Shown here one piece after another: positions 41,253 through 51,586 of a stretch of DNA of 64,000 bases. Source of the stretch: Phenylobacterium montanum (lineage in GTDB: Bacteria; Pseudomonadota; Alphaproteobacteria; Caulobacterales; Caulobacteraceae). The DNA lies in NCBI RefSeq assembly GCF_018135625.1, contig NZ_CP073078.1, positions 1,892,501 through 1,956,500 of the forward strand, in the 5' to 3' direction. The translations under genes and the position numbers were made by a program. Numbering within the stretch: position 1 is the stretch's first letter; each line of letters opens with the position of its first letter. The notes beneath the pieces were generated by a model that ran no database searches, was not told where the DNA came from, and saw only the letters and a program-made list of their open reading frames with translations.

Positions 41253-42503
41253 ATGGACGGCGGTGCGAGCATCAGTGGCTTTTCGCGTGAGGGCCTGGCC
41301 AAGATCGGCCCGGCGTTGCAGGGCGTTGTGGACAACGGCTTCCTGTCCGGGGCGGTGACGCTCGTGTGGCGCAACGGCGAGATCGCCGATGTGACCTGCG
41401 TCGGACAGCGCGACCTTTCCACCGGCGCGCCCATGACGCGCGACACCCTGTTCCGCATCGCCTCGATGACCAAGCCGGTGACCTCGGCTGTGATCATGAT
41501 GCTGATGGAGGAAGGCAAGCTCAGGCTGGACGACCCCATCACCAAATGGGCCCCCGAGTTTTCCGACATGAAGGTGTTGAAGGACGCCGAAGGGCCGCTG
41601 GACCAGACCTATCCGGCCCCGCGCGACATCACTATCGAAGACCTGCTGACCCATCGCTCGGGCCTCGCCTACGGCTTCACCTCCATGGGCCCGATCGCCC
41701 AGGCCTACCAGGAGGCCCTGGGCGATGTCCTGAACACCGGCCAGCATCCCGACGCCTGGATGGAGGCCCTGGCCGGCCTGCCCCTCTCCTACGCGCCAGG
41801 CGAGCGGTTCCACTACAGCCACGCCACCGACGTCCTCGGCTTCATCGCTGGCCGCATCGAGGGCAAGGGCATTCGCGAGGTGCTGTTCGAGCGGGTGTTC
41901 GATCCCCTGGGCATGGTCGACACCGACTTCTACATCCCGCCGGAGAAGCGCGACCGGGCGGCGGTGGTCTATCGCATCGACGAGGCCACCAGCAGCCTGC
42001 AACCGGTCCGCTTCGCCCAGTACGATGCGCCGCCCCCGTTCTGCGGCGGCGGCGGCGGACTGATCTCGACGGCCGACGACTATCTGAAATTCGCCCTGGC
42101 GCTGCTGGGTGATGGCGAACACCAGGGGGTGCGCCTTCTGAGCCCTCAGTCGGTCGCGCTGATGCGCACCAACCGCCTGAGCGACGCCCAGCGCGAAATC
42201 CCGTTCATGGGCATCCCCTTCTGGGGCGGCCAGGGCTTTGGCCTGGGGCTTTCGGTGATCACCGACGCCGAGAAGCAGGCCTGGATGGGCGTCGGCACCA
42301 ACGGCGCATTCAGCTGGCCGGGCGCCTTCGGAACCTGGTGGCGAGCCGATCCGGCCGAGAACATGGTCATGCTCTACCTGATCCAGAACTCGATGCCGCT
42401 GGAGCCCGGCTCGGCCAGCCAGCTGGCCACCGGCCAGCGCCTGGCGGCGGCCGCCGCCCTGCCGATGTTCCAGAACCTGGTCTATACCGCGCTGGGGCGG
42501 TAG
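41253..42503 (+). CDS. serine hydrolase, beta-lactamase class C/esterase family
   Basis: A 416-aa protein of the class C beta-lactamase-related family (EstB-like). The nucleophile motif is SMTK (Ser71, Lys74) in RIASMTKP. The tyrosine is in FHYSHATD and the third motif region is WGGQGFGLGL. It has no signal peptide, which argues for a cytosolic esterase rather than a drug-resistance enzyme. It starts 69 bases after the rubredoxin stop and has its own palindrome, so it may be separately regulated. Confidence 0.88.
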   Translation: MDGGASISGFSREGLAKIGPALQGVVDNGFLSGAVTLVWRNGEIADVTCVGQRDLSTGAPMTRDTLFRIASMTKPVTSAVIMMLMEEGKLRLDDPITKWAPEFSDMKVLKDAEGPLDQTYPAPRDITIEDLLTHRSGLAYGFTSMGPIAQAYQEALGDVLNTGQHPDAWMEALAGLPLSYAPGERFHYSHATDVLGFIAGRIEGKGIREVLFERVFDPLGMVDTDFYIPPEKRDRAAVVYRIDEATSSLQPVRFAQYDAPPPFCGGGGGLISTADDYLKFALALLGDGEHQGVRLLSPQSVALMRTNRLSDAQREIPFMGIPFWGGQGFGLGLSVITDAEKQAWMGVGTNGAFSWPGAFGTWWRADPAENMVMLYLIQNSMPLEPGSASQLATGQRLAAAAALPMFQNLVYTALGR

Positions 42504-42504
42504 C

Positions 42505-42609
42505 TCACTTGCCGATCTGAGGCTTGAAGCCCACCTGAACCGGGGGCTTCGGCTTCTCCGCCTTGGGCTTGCGGACTTCCTTGTTGCTGCGCTTCTGACC
42601 CTTGGCCAT
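42505..42609 (-). CDS. small basic protein
   Basis: A 34-aa lysine-rich protein starting MAKGQKRSNKEVRKPKAEK and ending VQVGFKPQIGK. The opening MAKGQKRSN-EVRKPK occurs in a family of tiny conserved alphaproteobacterial proteins (recollection). Its strong positive charge suggests RNA or ribosome association. AGGTGTCAG stands before the ATG. It is convergent with the serine hydrolase, one base past its stop. Confidence 0.6.
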   Translation of the reverse strand: MAKGQKRSNKEVRKPKAEKPKPPVQVGFKPQIGK

Positions 42610-42783
42610 CTGACACCTATCTTCAGGGCCGGGCTTCGCTGCGCCTGATGCTGGAATTGGGGACGAGTGTCGAAGCGGCAGCCCGCCGCTACGCATAGGG
42701 ACGGCGCAGAGCTATACACGCCGCGGGTCCCGTTCGCCAGGAACCTTGACCCCTCGTCCGCCGCGGGGCTAGCCCTTGCAGCC

Positions 42784-43179
42784 ATGGCCTGGAGCAAATC
42801 ACCGCAGAGCCTGATCGACCTCTTCACCGAGAGCCTGCCGCACGACTTGCGCATCCAGACGCGCAAGATGTTCGGCTATCCGGCCGCGTTCGTGAACGGC
42901 AACATGTTCGCCGGCCTGTTCCAGGACCAGATGTTCGTCCGGCTGGCCCCGGAGGACCGCGCCGCCTTGGACGCCGAGCACGGCGCGGTGGATTTCGAGC
43001 CGCTGCCCGGCCGGCCGATGCGGCGCTACGCGTGCCTGCCCGAGGCGATCATGGAGGACGAGGCGGCGGTGGCGATCATGCTGGCCAAGGCCCTCGGCCA
43101 CGTCGCCCGGCTCCCGCCCAAGGAGAAGAAGGCGACGAGGGGGACGAGGGGGAGGGAAATTCGCCGCCCCGCCAGCTAG
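42784..43179 (+). CDS. TfoX/Sxy N-terminal domain protein
   Basis: A 131-aa protein. RKMFGYPAAFVNGNMFAGLFQDQMFVRLAPEDRAAL and the RYACLPEAIMED ending match the TfoX N-terminal domain. In gammaproteobacteria TfoX promotes competence; in alphaproteobacteria the small single-domain proteins have no assigned role. A basic KEKKATRGTRGREIRR tail follows. The ATG at 42784 is chosen from family alignment, since no clear ribosome site is present. Confidence 0.8.
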   Translation: MAWSKSPQSLIDLFTESLPHDLRIQTRKMFGYPAAFVNGNMFAGLFQDQMFVRLAPEDRAALDAEHGAVDFEPLPGRPMRRYACLPEAIMEDEAAVAIMLAKALGHVARLPPKEKKATRGTRGREIRRPAS

Positions 43180-43189
43180 GCTCCCGATC

Positions 43190-43816
43190 ATGGCGAACCC
43201 CAGAGGCCGAGGCCGGCCACCGCATGAGGATGTCCTGACCCCCGCGGAATGGCGCGTGGTCGAAGCTGTGCGCCATGGCATGGCCGCCACCGAGATCGCC
43301 CGCCGCCAGGGGGTGAGCCCGGACGCCGTCAAGTATCACCTGGCCAATGCGCTCTCGAAACTCGGCCTGAGCCGCCGCGCCGAGTTGCGCGCCTTCAACG
43401 GCGTTCGTCGCGACAGCGCCCTCTTCCATAAGGACCTCGACATGACCCAGCCCGTCAGCCTCGGCCCCGTCGGCCAGATCGCCCGCAGCGTCAAGGACGT
43501 GGCCGCCGCCCGCCAATGGTACGGCGAGGTGCTGGGCCTGCCCCATCTCTATTCCTTCGGCAATCTCGCCTTCTTCGACATGGGCGGGGTGCGCCTGTTC
43601 CTGTCCGAGGGCGACGGCGCAGCCCAGGAATCCATCCTCTATTTCCAGGTGGACGATGTGCGCACGGCCCACGCCGCCCTGGCCGCCCGCGGCGCCGAGT
43701 TCACCCACGCCCCGCACATGATCCATCGCCACGAGGACGGGACCGAGGAGTGGATGGCCTTCTTCAACGACAACGAAGGCCGCCCGCTGGCGATCATGGC
43801 GCGGGTGAAGGGGTGA
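43190..43816 (+). CDS. LuxR-type helix-turn-helix fused to a VOC (glyoxalase-like) domain
   Basis: A 208-aa fusion. Residues ~14-66 are a LuxR/GerE DNA-binding domain: LTPAEWRVVEAVRHGMAATEIARRQGVSPDAVKYHLANALSKLGLSRRAELRAF. After a short linker, residues ~90-208 are a VOC domain (IARSVKDVAAARQWYGEVLGLPHLYSFGNLAFFDMGG and MAFFNDNEGRPLAIMARVKG). The VOC part may sense or degrade a small ligand, so the protein could be a ligand-responsive regulator. It starts 10 bases after the TfoX-like stop and may share its transcript. I know similar fusions to exist but cannot assign a regulon. Confidence 0.82.
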   Translation: MANPRGRGRPPHEDVLTPAEWRVVEAVRHGMAATEIARRQGVSPDAVKYHLANALSKLGLSRRAELRAFNGVRRDSALFHKDLDMTQPVSLGPVGQIARSVKDVAAARQWYGEVLGLPHLYSFGNLAFFDMGGVRLFLSEGDGAAQESILYFQVDDVRTAHAALAARGAEFTHAPHMIHRHEDGTEEWMAFFNDNEGRPLAIMARVKG

Positions 43817-43832
43817 GGCCGAGCAGCGCTCC

Positions 43833-44117
43833 TCATCGGGCCTCGCGGCTGTGGAAGATGCGGGCGACGAACACGCTATCAGCCTCGACTCTGTACTGGA
43901 CAACGTAAGCCGCCGCGCCAAACGGGATCACAAGTTCGCGCCAGCCTTGCCGCACGCCTGGCCGACCGCGTTCCGGCAGCTCTCCGAGCGACAAGACCGC
44001 ATTGCCCAGGGCTTCGCTGGCGCGGCGCGCCGCCCGTTCGCTGCCCTGAGCCAGAAAATCGGCAAGCCGCTGCAAATCCTGCCGCGCGGATGGCGAAAGC
44101 CTTACGGGAAGGCTCAC
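43833..44117 (-). CDS. parE: toxin of the ParE/RelE family
   Basis: A 94-aa ParE-type toxin: LSPSARQDLQRLADFLAQGSERAARRASEALGNAVLSLGELPERGRPGVRQGWRELVIPFGAAAYVVQYRVEADSVFVARIFHSREA. The endings LVI.FG..AYVV.Y and V.VARIFH are typical of ParE. ParE toxins poison gyrase (family knowledge). The GTG at 44117 overlaps the antitoxin stop codon, so coupled translation is clear. The longer frame to 44171 would run through the antitoxin. Confidence 0.8.
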   Translation of the reverse strand: MSLPVRLSPSARQDLQRLADFLAQGSERAARRASEALGNAVLSLGELPERGRPGVRQGWRELVIPFGAAAYVVQYRVEADSVFVARIFHSREAR

Positions 44118-44368
44118 TTGGATTCGATGCGAAAACGCCCGGCCACAGTGTCCTGAAACTCGCGCAGACAATCCGCCGCCTCGAGATACTGGCCGGTCTG
44201 TTTGTATTCCGCAAAGCGCCGATAGGCTTCAGCCCAATGCTCGTCGAGGCCGTCCTCGATGAGCGCTGCGGCATATTCATCGACCGATCGACCATGCGCC
44301 GCAGCCGCCCGCCTGAGGCGTTCGCCGAGCGCTTCGTCGAGTTCCAGTTTTAGTCCGCCGTCGGCCAT
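44114..44368 (-). CDS. parD: antitoxin of the ParD/RHH type
   Basis: An 84-aa protein with a short ribbon-helix-helix opening (LKLELDEALGERLRRAAAAHGRSVDEYAAALIEDGLDE) and a C-terminal tail that would wrap the toxin. It precedes the toxin by a GTGA overlap, the standard ParDE layout. It is expected to repress its own promoter. Confidence 0.8.
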   Translation of the reverse strand: MADGGLKLELDEALGERLRRAAAAHGRSVDEYAAALIEDGLDEHWAEAYRRFAEYKQTGQYLEAADCLREFQDTVAGRFRIESK

Positions 44369-44399
44369 GAGGGCATGCTCCCGCGGGCCGCGGCCCTCG

Positions 44400-46337
<1,938 letters not shown>

Positions 46338-46424
46338 TTAAATCTCCGGTGCCGACGCTGCGGGCGAACACCGCGCGATCGGGGAAAATTCTGTCTCTTC
46401 AAGACGCCGGCCAGTCCTCATGGA

Positions 46425-48314
46425 TTAAGACTCTCCGGTCGCCCAAACCGTTCCCGAACCGATCGCGCGCTTTAGGGCGTCGCGCTCGGCCTTCATCCGC
46501 TCGATGGCCTCCATGCCAGAACGGCCGTCAAGATCGCTCTTGGCGGCTTGTATGGCGTCATCGAGCGCCGACATCCGAGTCAAAGCCTCGAACGCCTGCG
46601 ACCATTGGGACCTGGCGACGGTGGGCAGAATGTCCGGGTTCAGGAAAGGCGCGCCGGACAATGCGGCCGCCTTGTCGATCTCGCCCAGCAACGCGCCGAA
46701 TCCACCAGACGCCAGATGGCGTGCGAGCACGTCTCTGTCAAGGACATCGGCGTCGAGACGCACACGAATGATCTCACCCGCGAGGGCCTTCAGGCCTGGA
46801 TCGCCAAAGCCTTGCTGCTCAAGCGTCTCCAGGTGCGGCTCGAGGCGCGCCGGGTCGGCCAGGGCCCCGCTGGCCACCGCTGCGGCCACCGGATCGATCG
46901 CCCGCTTCAGCCTCTGGCCGGCGGCCTTGCCCTCGGCGGTCAGGGGGGCGTCTTCATAGGCCGGGCGGCGGGGATCGCGCCAGCGCTGCGGCGACTTGCC
47001 GCCCCCTGGCCGGCCCACCCGCCGCTCGCCGCGGGTCGGCGCGCCCACAGCCTCGTCCAGGCGCTGGAACAGGTCGTCGCGATAGGCGGCCGACAGGTCC
47101 GGGTCCTGGATCGCCTGGGCGGCGGCGCGCAGCCGCGCCTTCAGCCCCGCCTTGCGCTCCGGCGTGTCCAGCGGCTCCAGGTCCCGCTCGCGCACGAACA
47201 GGCGATGGACGAAGGGCTCGGTCTGGGCCAGCTGCGTCTTCAGCGCCACAGCTCCCTGCTCGCGCAGCACGTCGTCGGGATCCTTGCCGCCAGAGACCAT
47301 CGAGAAGCGGAACGAACGCCCGGCTTTCAGCAGCGGCAAGGCCCGGTCCATGGCCCGCGAGGCCGCCCGCTGGCCGGCGTTGTCGCCGTCGAAGCACAGG
47401 GTCGGTTCGGGATGCAGCCGCCACAGCGCCTCCATCTGCTCCTCGGTCAAGGCCGTGCCCAAGGGCGCCACCGACGCGATCCCGGCCCTCTGGCAGGCGA
47501 TCGCGTCCATATAGCCCTCGACCACCACCAGCGGCGCGCCCGGCTCGGCGGCGGCCAGCAATTTCCGCGCCTCGGCCAGGCCATAGAGAGTCGCGCCCTT
47601 GTGAAACAGCGCCGTCTCCGGCCCGTTCAGGTACTTGGCGCGGGCCTGGGGATCCATGGCCCGCCCCCCGAACGAGACGATCCGGCCGCGGGCGTCGCCG
47701 ATCGGGAAGATGATTCGCTCGCGGAAGCGGTCGTAGGGCGCCCCGCCCTCGTCCGGCGCGATCAGAAGCCCCGCCTCGACCAGCTCCTGCGGCCGCGCGC
47801 CCTTGGCGATCAAAAAGTCCTTCAGCGCCGTGCGTCCGCCCGGCGCAAAGCCCAAGCGAAACCGCGCCCACTCGCTCTCCGGCAGGCCGCGCTTCAGCAG
47901 ATAGGCCCGCGCTTCGGCGCCCACCGGCCGGCGCAGTTCGGCCTCGAACCACTTGCCGGCCTGCTCCAGCCAGTCGGACAGGTCCGCCCGCTCGCGCGCC
48001 TTCTCCGCCGCCCGCTCGTCCTGCACCGGCATCGGCACGCCGGCCTCGGCCGCCAGCCGCTCGACCGCCTCCATGAAGGTCAGCCGCTCGGTCTCCTGCA
48101 GAAAGCTGATCAGGTCGCCGTGCTTGCCGGAGGAGAAATCGTGATAGAAGCCCTTGTCGTCATTGACGAAAAACGACGGCGACTTCTCCTTGTTGAAGGG
48201 CGACAGCCCAACATACTCCCGCCCCTGCCGGCGCAGCTTCACCGTGCGCCCGATCACGTCGGACAGGCGCAGGCGCGATTTGATCTCGTCGAGGAAGCGG
48301 TCGTCTATGCGCAC
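46425..48314 (-). CDS. dnaG: DNA primase
   Basis: A 629-aa primase that makes RNA primers for replication. It has the TOPRIM region (VVVEGYMDAIACQRAGI), EDNAGQRA-like FDGDNAGQRAASRAMD, and the C-terminal DnaB-interaction region. The N-terminal zinc ribbon is unusual: the family's CPFH is SPFN (LSPFNKEKSPSFFVN) and the CFGC pair is DFSS (YHDFSSGKHGD). All four zinc ligands are thus gone, while the rest of the domain is kept. The start is GTG at 48314. It is upstream of rpoD on the same strand. Confidence 0.95.
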   Translation of the reverse strand: MRIDDRFLDEIKSRLRLSDVIGRTVKLRRQGREYVGLSPFNKEKSPSFFVNDDKGFYHDFSSGKHGDLISFLQETERLTFMEAVERLAAEAGVPMPVQDERAAEKARERADLSDWLEQAGKWFEAELRRPVGAEARAYLLKRGLPESEWARFRLGFAPGGRTALKDFLIAKGARPQELVEAGLLIAPDEGGAPYDRFRERIIFPIGDARGRIVSFGGRAMDPQARAKYLNGPETALFHKGATLYGLAEARKLLAAAEPGAPLVVVEGYMDAIACQRAGIASVAPLGTALTEEQMEALWRLHPEPTLCFDGDNAGQRAASRAMDRALPLLKAGRSFRFSMVSGGKDPDDVLREQGAVALKTQLAQTEPFVHRLFVRERDLEPLDTPERKAGLKARLRAAAQAIQDPDLSAAYRDDLFQRLDEAVGAPTRGERRVGRPGGGKSPQRWRDPRRPAYEDAPLTAEGKAAGQRLKRAIDPVAAAVASGALADPARLEPHLETLEQQGFGDPGLKALAGEIIRVRLDADVLDRDVLARHLASGGFGALLGEIDKAAALSGAPFLNPDILPTVARSQWSQAFEALTRMSALDDAIQAAKSDLDGRSGMEAIERMKAERDALKRAIGSGTVWATGES

Positions 48315-48388
48315 GCGGCGAAGGGGTCCGGGGACTCATGATGGCGAAGGTTGGCCATAATGAACCCTCAGCCCATCGAGTTGAAAGA

Positions 48389-49261
48389 CTAAGTGTGCAC
48401 ATGCCGCAGCTTGTCCGGGTTCCGCAGGACATAGATCGCCGCCAGCCGCCCATCCTCCGATGGCTCGAACGCAAACGTCATCACCCCGTCGTCGGCCTCG
48501 GCGATCACGCCCAGAAAGCCGTTGATCCTCGCCAGGCGGATCTTGTCCGGCATGGCGCCGCCAGCGCGCCAGATCAGGCCGCGGAACAGGGTCAGCACGT
48601 CCTCGCGCCCGACCATGGGGCGCAGAGCCGCTTTGCGCTTGCCGCCGCCGTCGCTGATCATGATGGCGTCCTCGGCCAGAAGGTCCGACAGGGCGGCCAC
48701 GTCGTTGCGCCGGGCGGCGTCCATGAAGGCCAGGGCGAGGCGCGACACCGCCTCCTGGCTGACGTCGAACCTGGGCCTCGCCTGGCGGACATTGGCGCGA
48801 GCGCGGCTGGCCAGTTGGCGGCAGGCGGCCTCGCTGCGCTCCAGGGTGCGGGCGATGGCGGAAAAGTCCTGGTCGAACACGTCGTGTAGCAGGAACACGG
48901 CCCGCTCCAAGGGCGATAGCCGCTCCAGAGCCAAAAGGAAGGCCACCGAGACGTCCTCGGCCCGCTCCAGCGGGTCCTCGGCGATCTCCTCGATCAGGGG
49001 CTCGGGCAGCCAGGGCCCCTTGTAGGCCTCGCGGCGCACCCGGGCTGCGCGCAGGCGGTCCAGGCACAGGCGCGTGGTGGTGCGCACCAGCCAGGCGGCC
49101 GGGTCGGCCACCGCCTCGGCCTCGGCCCCGTCCCAGCGCAGCCAGGCGTCCTGGACCACGTCCTCGGCCTCGGCCACCGATCCCAGCATGCGGTAGGCTA
49201 GGCGGGTCAGGCGCGGGCGCTGCCCCTCGAAGGCTGACAGCGCGGTTTCAGAGGCGCTCAT
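48389..49261 (-). CDS. ECF41-type sigma factor with C-terminal SnoaL-like extension
   Basis: A 290-aa extracytoplasmic-function sigma factor. Regions 2 and 4 (LTRLAYRMLGSVAEAEDVVQDAWLRW and PLERAVFLLHDVFDQDFSAIARTLERSEAACRQLASRAR) are followed by a fused NTF2-like domain. Three signatures of the ECF41 group are present: WLPEP in the linker, DGGGK, and NPDKL near the C-terminus. In ECF41 factors the extension itself acts as the regulator in place of an anti-sigma factor (established). The ATG at 49261 overlaps the upstream decarboxylase-like gene. A matching ECF41 promoter lies ahead of the operon. Confidence 0.93.
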   Translation of the reverse strand: MSASETALSAFEGQRPRLTRLAYRMLGSVAEAEDVVQDAWLRWDGAEAEAVADPAAWLVRTTTRLCLDRLRAARVRREAYKGPWLPEPLIEEIAEDPLERAEDVSVAFLLALERLSPLERAVFLLHDVFDQDFSAIARTLERSEAACRQLASRARANVRQARPRFDVSQEAVSRLALAFMDAARRNDVAALSDLLAEDAIMISDGGGKRKAALRPMVGREDVLTLFRGLIWRAGGAMPDKIRLARINGFLGVIAEADDGVMTFAFEPSEDGRLAAIYVLRNPDKLRHVHT

Positions 49262-49812
49262 GCGGCGAGCTCCAGGGGCTTGGCCACCGGGGCCGCGGCG
49301 CCGGCGACGATCACGCGCGAGCAGGCTTTGCCGTGGCCCAGGGCGTATTTCAGCGTCGGGTACATGCGCGCCGTGGTCAGGGCCAGGGACAGGGCCACCA
49401 GCCCCTTGTGCCCCCATTTCCGCACCACCGCCTCCCGCATCACGTCCGCCTCGTCCAGCCGCTTGTCCAGCACCGCCCGGGCGAAGCCGTAGCCCAGGGC
49501 GGCGTTCTCGCCCATGGCGGCCACGTCGCCGGCCAGGATGGCGCGCAGCACCTCCGGCTTAACCCCGCCGGCGACCGCCATGTCGATGCCGATCTGGGTG
49601 CAAGGGCCGCAGTCTTCAACCAGGGTCCCGACCACGCCCGCGGCGGCGAGGGCCTCCATGGGCGCGTCCTTGCGCGGGGTCAGGGCGGTGACGATGGAGA
49701 ACTTGAGAAAGGTCCAGGGGCTCGCGGCCAAGAGCTCGCGCATGTAGCTGGCGTCATAACCCCAGGTCTTTTCGAAGCCGTCGATCTGGCGGGAGAAGAT
49801 GGCCTTCAGCAT
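49258..49812 (-). CDS. carboxymuconolactone decarboxylase/AhpD-like protein
   Basis: A 184-aa member of the CMD/AhpD superfamily. The CGPC pair in LVEDCGPCTQIGIDMAVAGGV is the expected redox dithiol, and GHKGLVALSLALTTARMYPTLKYALGHGKACSRVIV is the helical end. CMD-family genes are the usual neighbours and targets of ECF41 sigma factors (established), which fits this operon. It starts 15 bases after the small membrane gene and overlaps the sigma gene by 4 bases. Confidence 0.88.
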   Translation of the reverse strand: MLKAIFSRQIDGFEKTWGYDASYMRELLAASPWTFLKFSIVTALTPRKDAPMEALAAAGVVGTLVEDCGPCTQIGIDMAVAGGVKPEVLRAILAGDVAAMGENAALGYGFARAVLDKRLDEADVMREAVVRKWGHKGLVALSLALTTARMYPTLKYALGHGKACSRVIVAGAAAPVAKPLELAA

Positions 49813-49827
49813 GGCTTGCTCCTTTGC

Positions 49828-50211
49828 TCAGGCGGACTTGGTCTTGGGAAAGGCGGCCAGGGTGGTGGCGATCAGGGCCGGCAGGAACACCCCGGGGAAA
49901 TCGCGCAACAGGTCGTGGCCGCAGACGGGGCTCAGCGCCGCGTCGTGCACATGGATCAGGGCGTGCAGATCCAGGAAGACCGCCGCGGCCACCAGCGCCG
50001 GCCAGCCCTGAGCCGGTCGCGCCGCGAACCAGCCCAGGCCTAAGGCCACCGTCAGATAGGTCGCCCCGATGTCGCGCACGAAATGCGGGTTGAACGGCCC
50101 GGTCGCGGTCACGCCCGGCACGGCGCCGTACCACCACAGCGAGGCGAACAGCATGGCCAGGGCGTTGGCGGCAAGAAGGACAGCGAGCAGTCCGGAAAGG
50201 GCGCGTTTCAT
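49828..50211 (-). CDS. small integral membrane protein of the ECF41 operon
   Basis: A 127-aa protein with about four transmembrane segments (SGLLAVLLAANALAMLF, ATYLTVALGLGWFAA, PALVAAAVFLDLHALIHVHD and PGVFLPALIATTLAAF). It has two conserved-looking His residues (LIHVHD) and a single Cys (PVCGHD). I do not recognise the family. It is the first gene after the ECF41-type promoter at 50240-50266, and the ATG at 50211 is the one that leaves the promoter outside the gene. Confidence 0.75.
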   Translation of the reverse strand: MKRALSGLLAVLLAANALAMLFASLWWYGAVPGVTATGPFNPHFVRDIGATYLTVALGLGWFAARPAQGWPALVAAAVFLDLHALIHVHDAALSPVCGHDLLRDFPGVFLPALIATTLAAFPKTKSA

Positions 50212-50239
50212 GTGGGCTCTGATCCTCGTTTGCAGCAAG

Positions 50240-50266
50240 GACGTGCGGGCACGGCGGGTTGTGACA
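50240..50266 (-). promoter_or_regulatory. ECF41-type promoter
   Basis: On the minus strand the sequence reads TGTCACA (50266-50260), a spacer of 16 bases, then CGTC (50243-50240). This equals the ECF41 consensus TGTCACA-N15/16-CGTC (established for ECF41 target genes). It lies 29 bases before the ATG of the first gene in the operon that encodes the ECF41 factor itself, so positive autoregulation is predicted. Confidence 0.85.
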
Positions 50267-50294
50267 TGCCGGCGAAAGAAATTTTGCGGCGGGG

Positions 50295-50323
50295 TTGACC
50301 CTCCCCGCCCCTCCCCCTAAACA
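50295..50323 (+). promoter_or_regulatory. putative sigma-73 promoter of carA
   Basis: TTGACCC (50295-50301), 14 bases, then CCTAAACA (50316-50323) resembles the Caulobacter housekeeping consensus TTGACGS-N10-14-GCTANAWC. The same layout occurs before carB, with a similar C/T-rich spacer. Confidence 0.5.
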
Positions 50324-50407
50324 CGCGGCCGTTTGCGCGGCGGGCAGGGGGCGACTCCGGCCCGCCTTTTTGCAAAGATGGTTCCCGTTCCTCTTGGAGA
50401 TTCCGCC

Positions 50408-51574
50408 ATGGCCGCCCAGCTGACGCCCGGTGCGACGGGGGTGCTCGCCCTCGCCGACGGAACCATCTTCCAAGGGATCGGCGCCGGCGCGGTCGGCGAG
50501 GCCCTGGGCGAGGTCTGCTTCAACACCGCCATGACCGGCTACCAGGAGATCCTCACCGACCCCTCCTACATGGCCCAGATCGTCGCCTTCACCTTCCCGC
50601 ACGTGGGCAATGTCGGGGTCAATTTCGAGGACGTCGAACAGTTCGGCGAGGGCGCCCGCACCGCCGCCCGGGGCGCGATCTTCCGCGACCTGCCGACGCC
50701 GGAGGCCAACTGGCGGGCCGAGGCCGATTTCGACAGCTGGCTGAAGCAGCGCGGCGTGGTGGCGCTGGGTGGGATCGACACCCGCGCGCTGACCGTCGCC
50801 ATCCGCGAGAAGGGCATGCCGCACGGGGTCATCGCCCATAGCCCGGAGGGCAAGTTCGACCTGGACGCCCTGGTGGCGCAGGCGCGCGCCTGGACCGGTC
50901 TTGTGGGCCTCGACCTCGCCAAGGACGCCACCTGCCTGCAGCCGTTCGAGTTCGGCGAGGGCCTGTGGCGCTGGGGCGACGGCTACGATACGGCGCCGCA
51001 GAAGAAGTACGAGGTCGTGGTCGTCGACTACGGCGTCAAGCGCAACATCCTTCGAAGCCTGAACAGCATCGGCGCCCACGTCACCGTGGTGCCGGCCACG
51101 ACCACCGCCGCCGAGATCCTGGCGCGCAAGCCCGACGGGGTCCTCTTGTCCAACGGCCCGGGCGACCCGGCCGCCACCGGCGAATATGCCGTCCCTGAGA
51201 TCAAGGCCCTGGTCGATAGCGGCACGCCCGTGTTCGGCATCTGCCTCGGCCACCAGATGCTGGCCCTGGCCCTCGGCGCCCAGACCAGGAAGATGGAGCA
51301 GGGCCACCACGGGGCCAACCACCCGGTCAAGGACCTGACCACCGGCAAGGTCGAGATCGTCTCGATGAACCACGGCTTCACTGTCGACCGCGACAGCCTG
51401 CCCGAAGCCGTGACCGAAACCCACGTCTCCCTGTTCGACGGCACAAACGCCGGCATCGCGGTCAAGGACAAGCCCGTGTTCGGCGTCCAGCACCACCCGG
51501 AAGCCTCGCCCGGCCCGACCGACAGCCTCTATGTGTTCGAGCGCTTCGCCGGGATGATGGATCAGGCGAAGTAA
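50408..51574 (+). CDS. carA: carbamoyl-phosphate synthase small subunit
   Basis: A 388-aa glutaminase subunit that supplies ammonia to CarB for carbamoyl phosphate (pyrimidine and arginine synthesis). The class I amidotransferase domain has the nucleophile Cys279 in GICLGHQ and the His-Glu pair in [12 protein letters not shown]. The N-terminal domain has [44 protein letters not shown] precedes the ATG at 50408. carB is on the same strand 5.5 kb downstream, separated by two genes on the other strand. Confidence 0.97.
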   Translation: MAAQLTPGATGVLALADGTIFQGIGAGAVGEALGEVCFNTAMTGYQEILTDPSYMAQIVAFTFPHVGNVGVNFEDVEQFGEGARTAARGAIFRDLPTPEANWRAEADFDSWLKQRGVVALGGIDTRALTVAIREKGMPHGVIAHSPEGKFDLDALVAQARAWTGLVGLDLAKDATCLQPFEFGEGLWRWGDGYDTAPQKKYEVVVVDYGVKRNILRSLNSIGAHVTVVPATTTAAEILARKPDGVLLSNGPGDPAATGEYAVPEIKALVDSGTPVFGICLGHQMLALALGAQTRKMEQGHHGANHPVKDLTTGKVEIVSMNHGFTVDRDSLPEAVTETHVSLFDGTNAGIAVKDKPVFGVQHHPEASPGPTDSLYVFERFAGMMDQAK

Positions 51575-51586
51575 CAGGCGGGGGCG

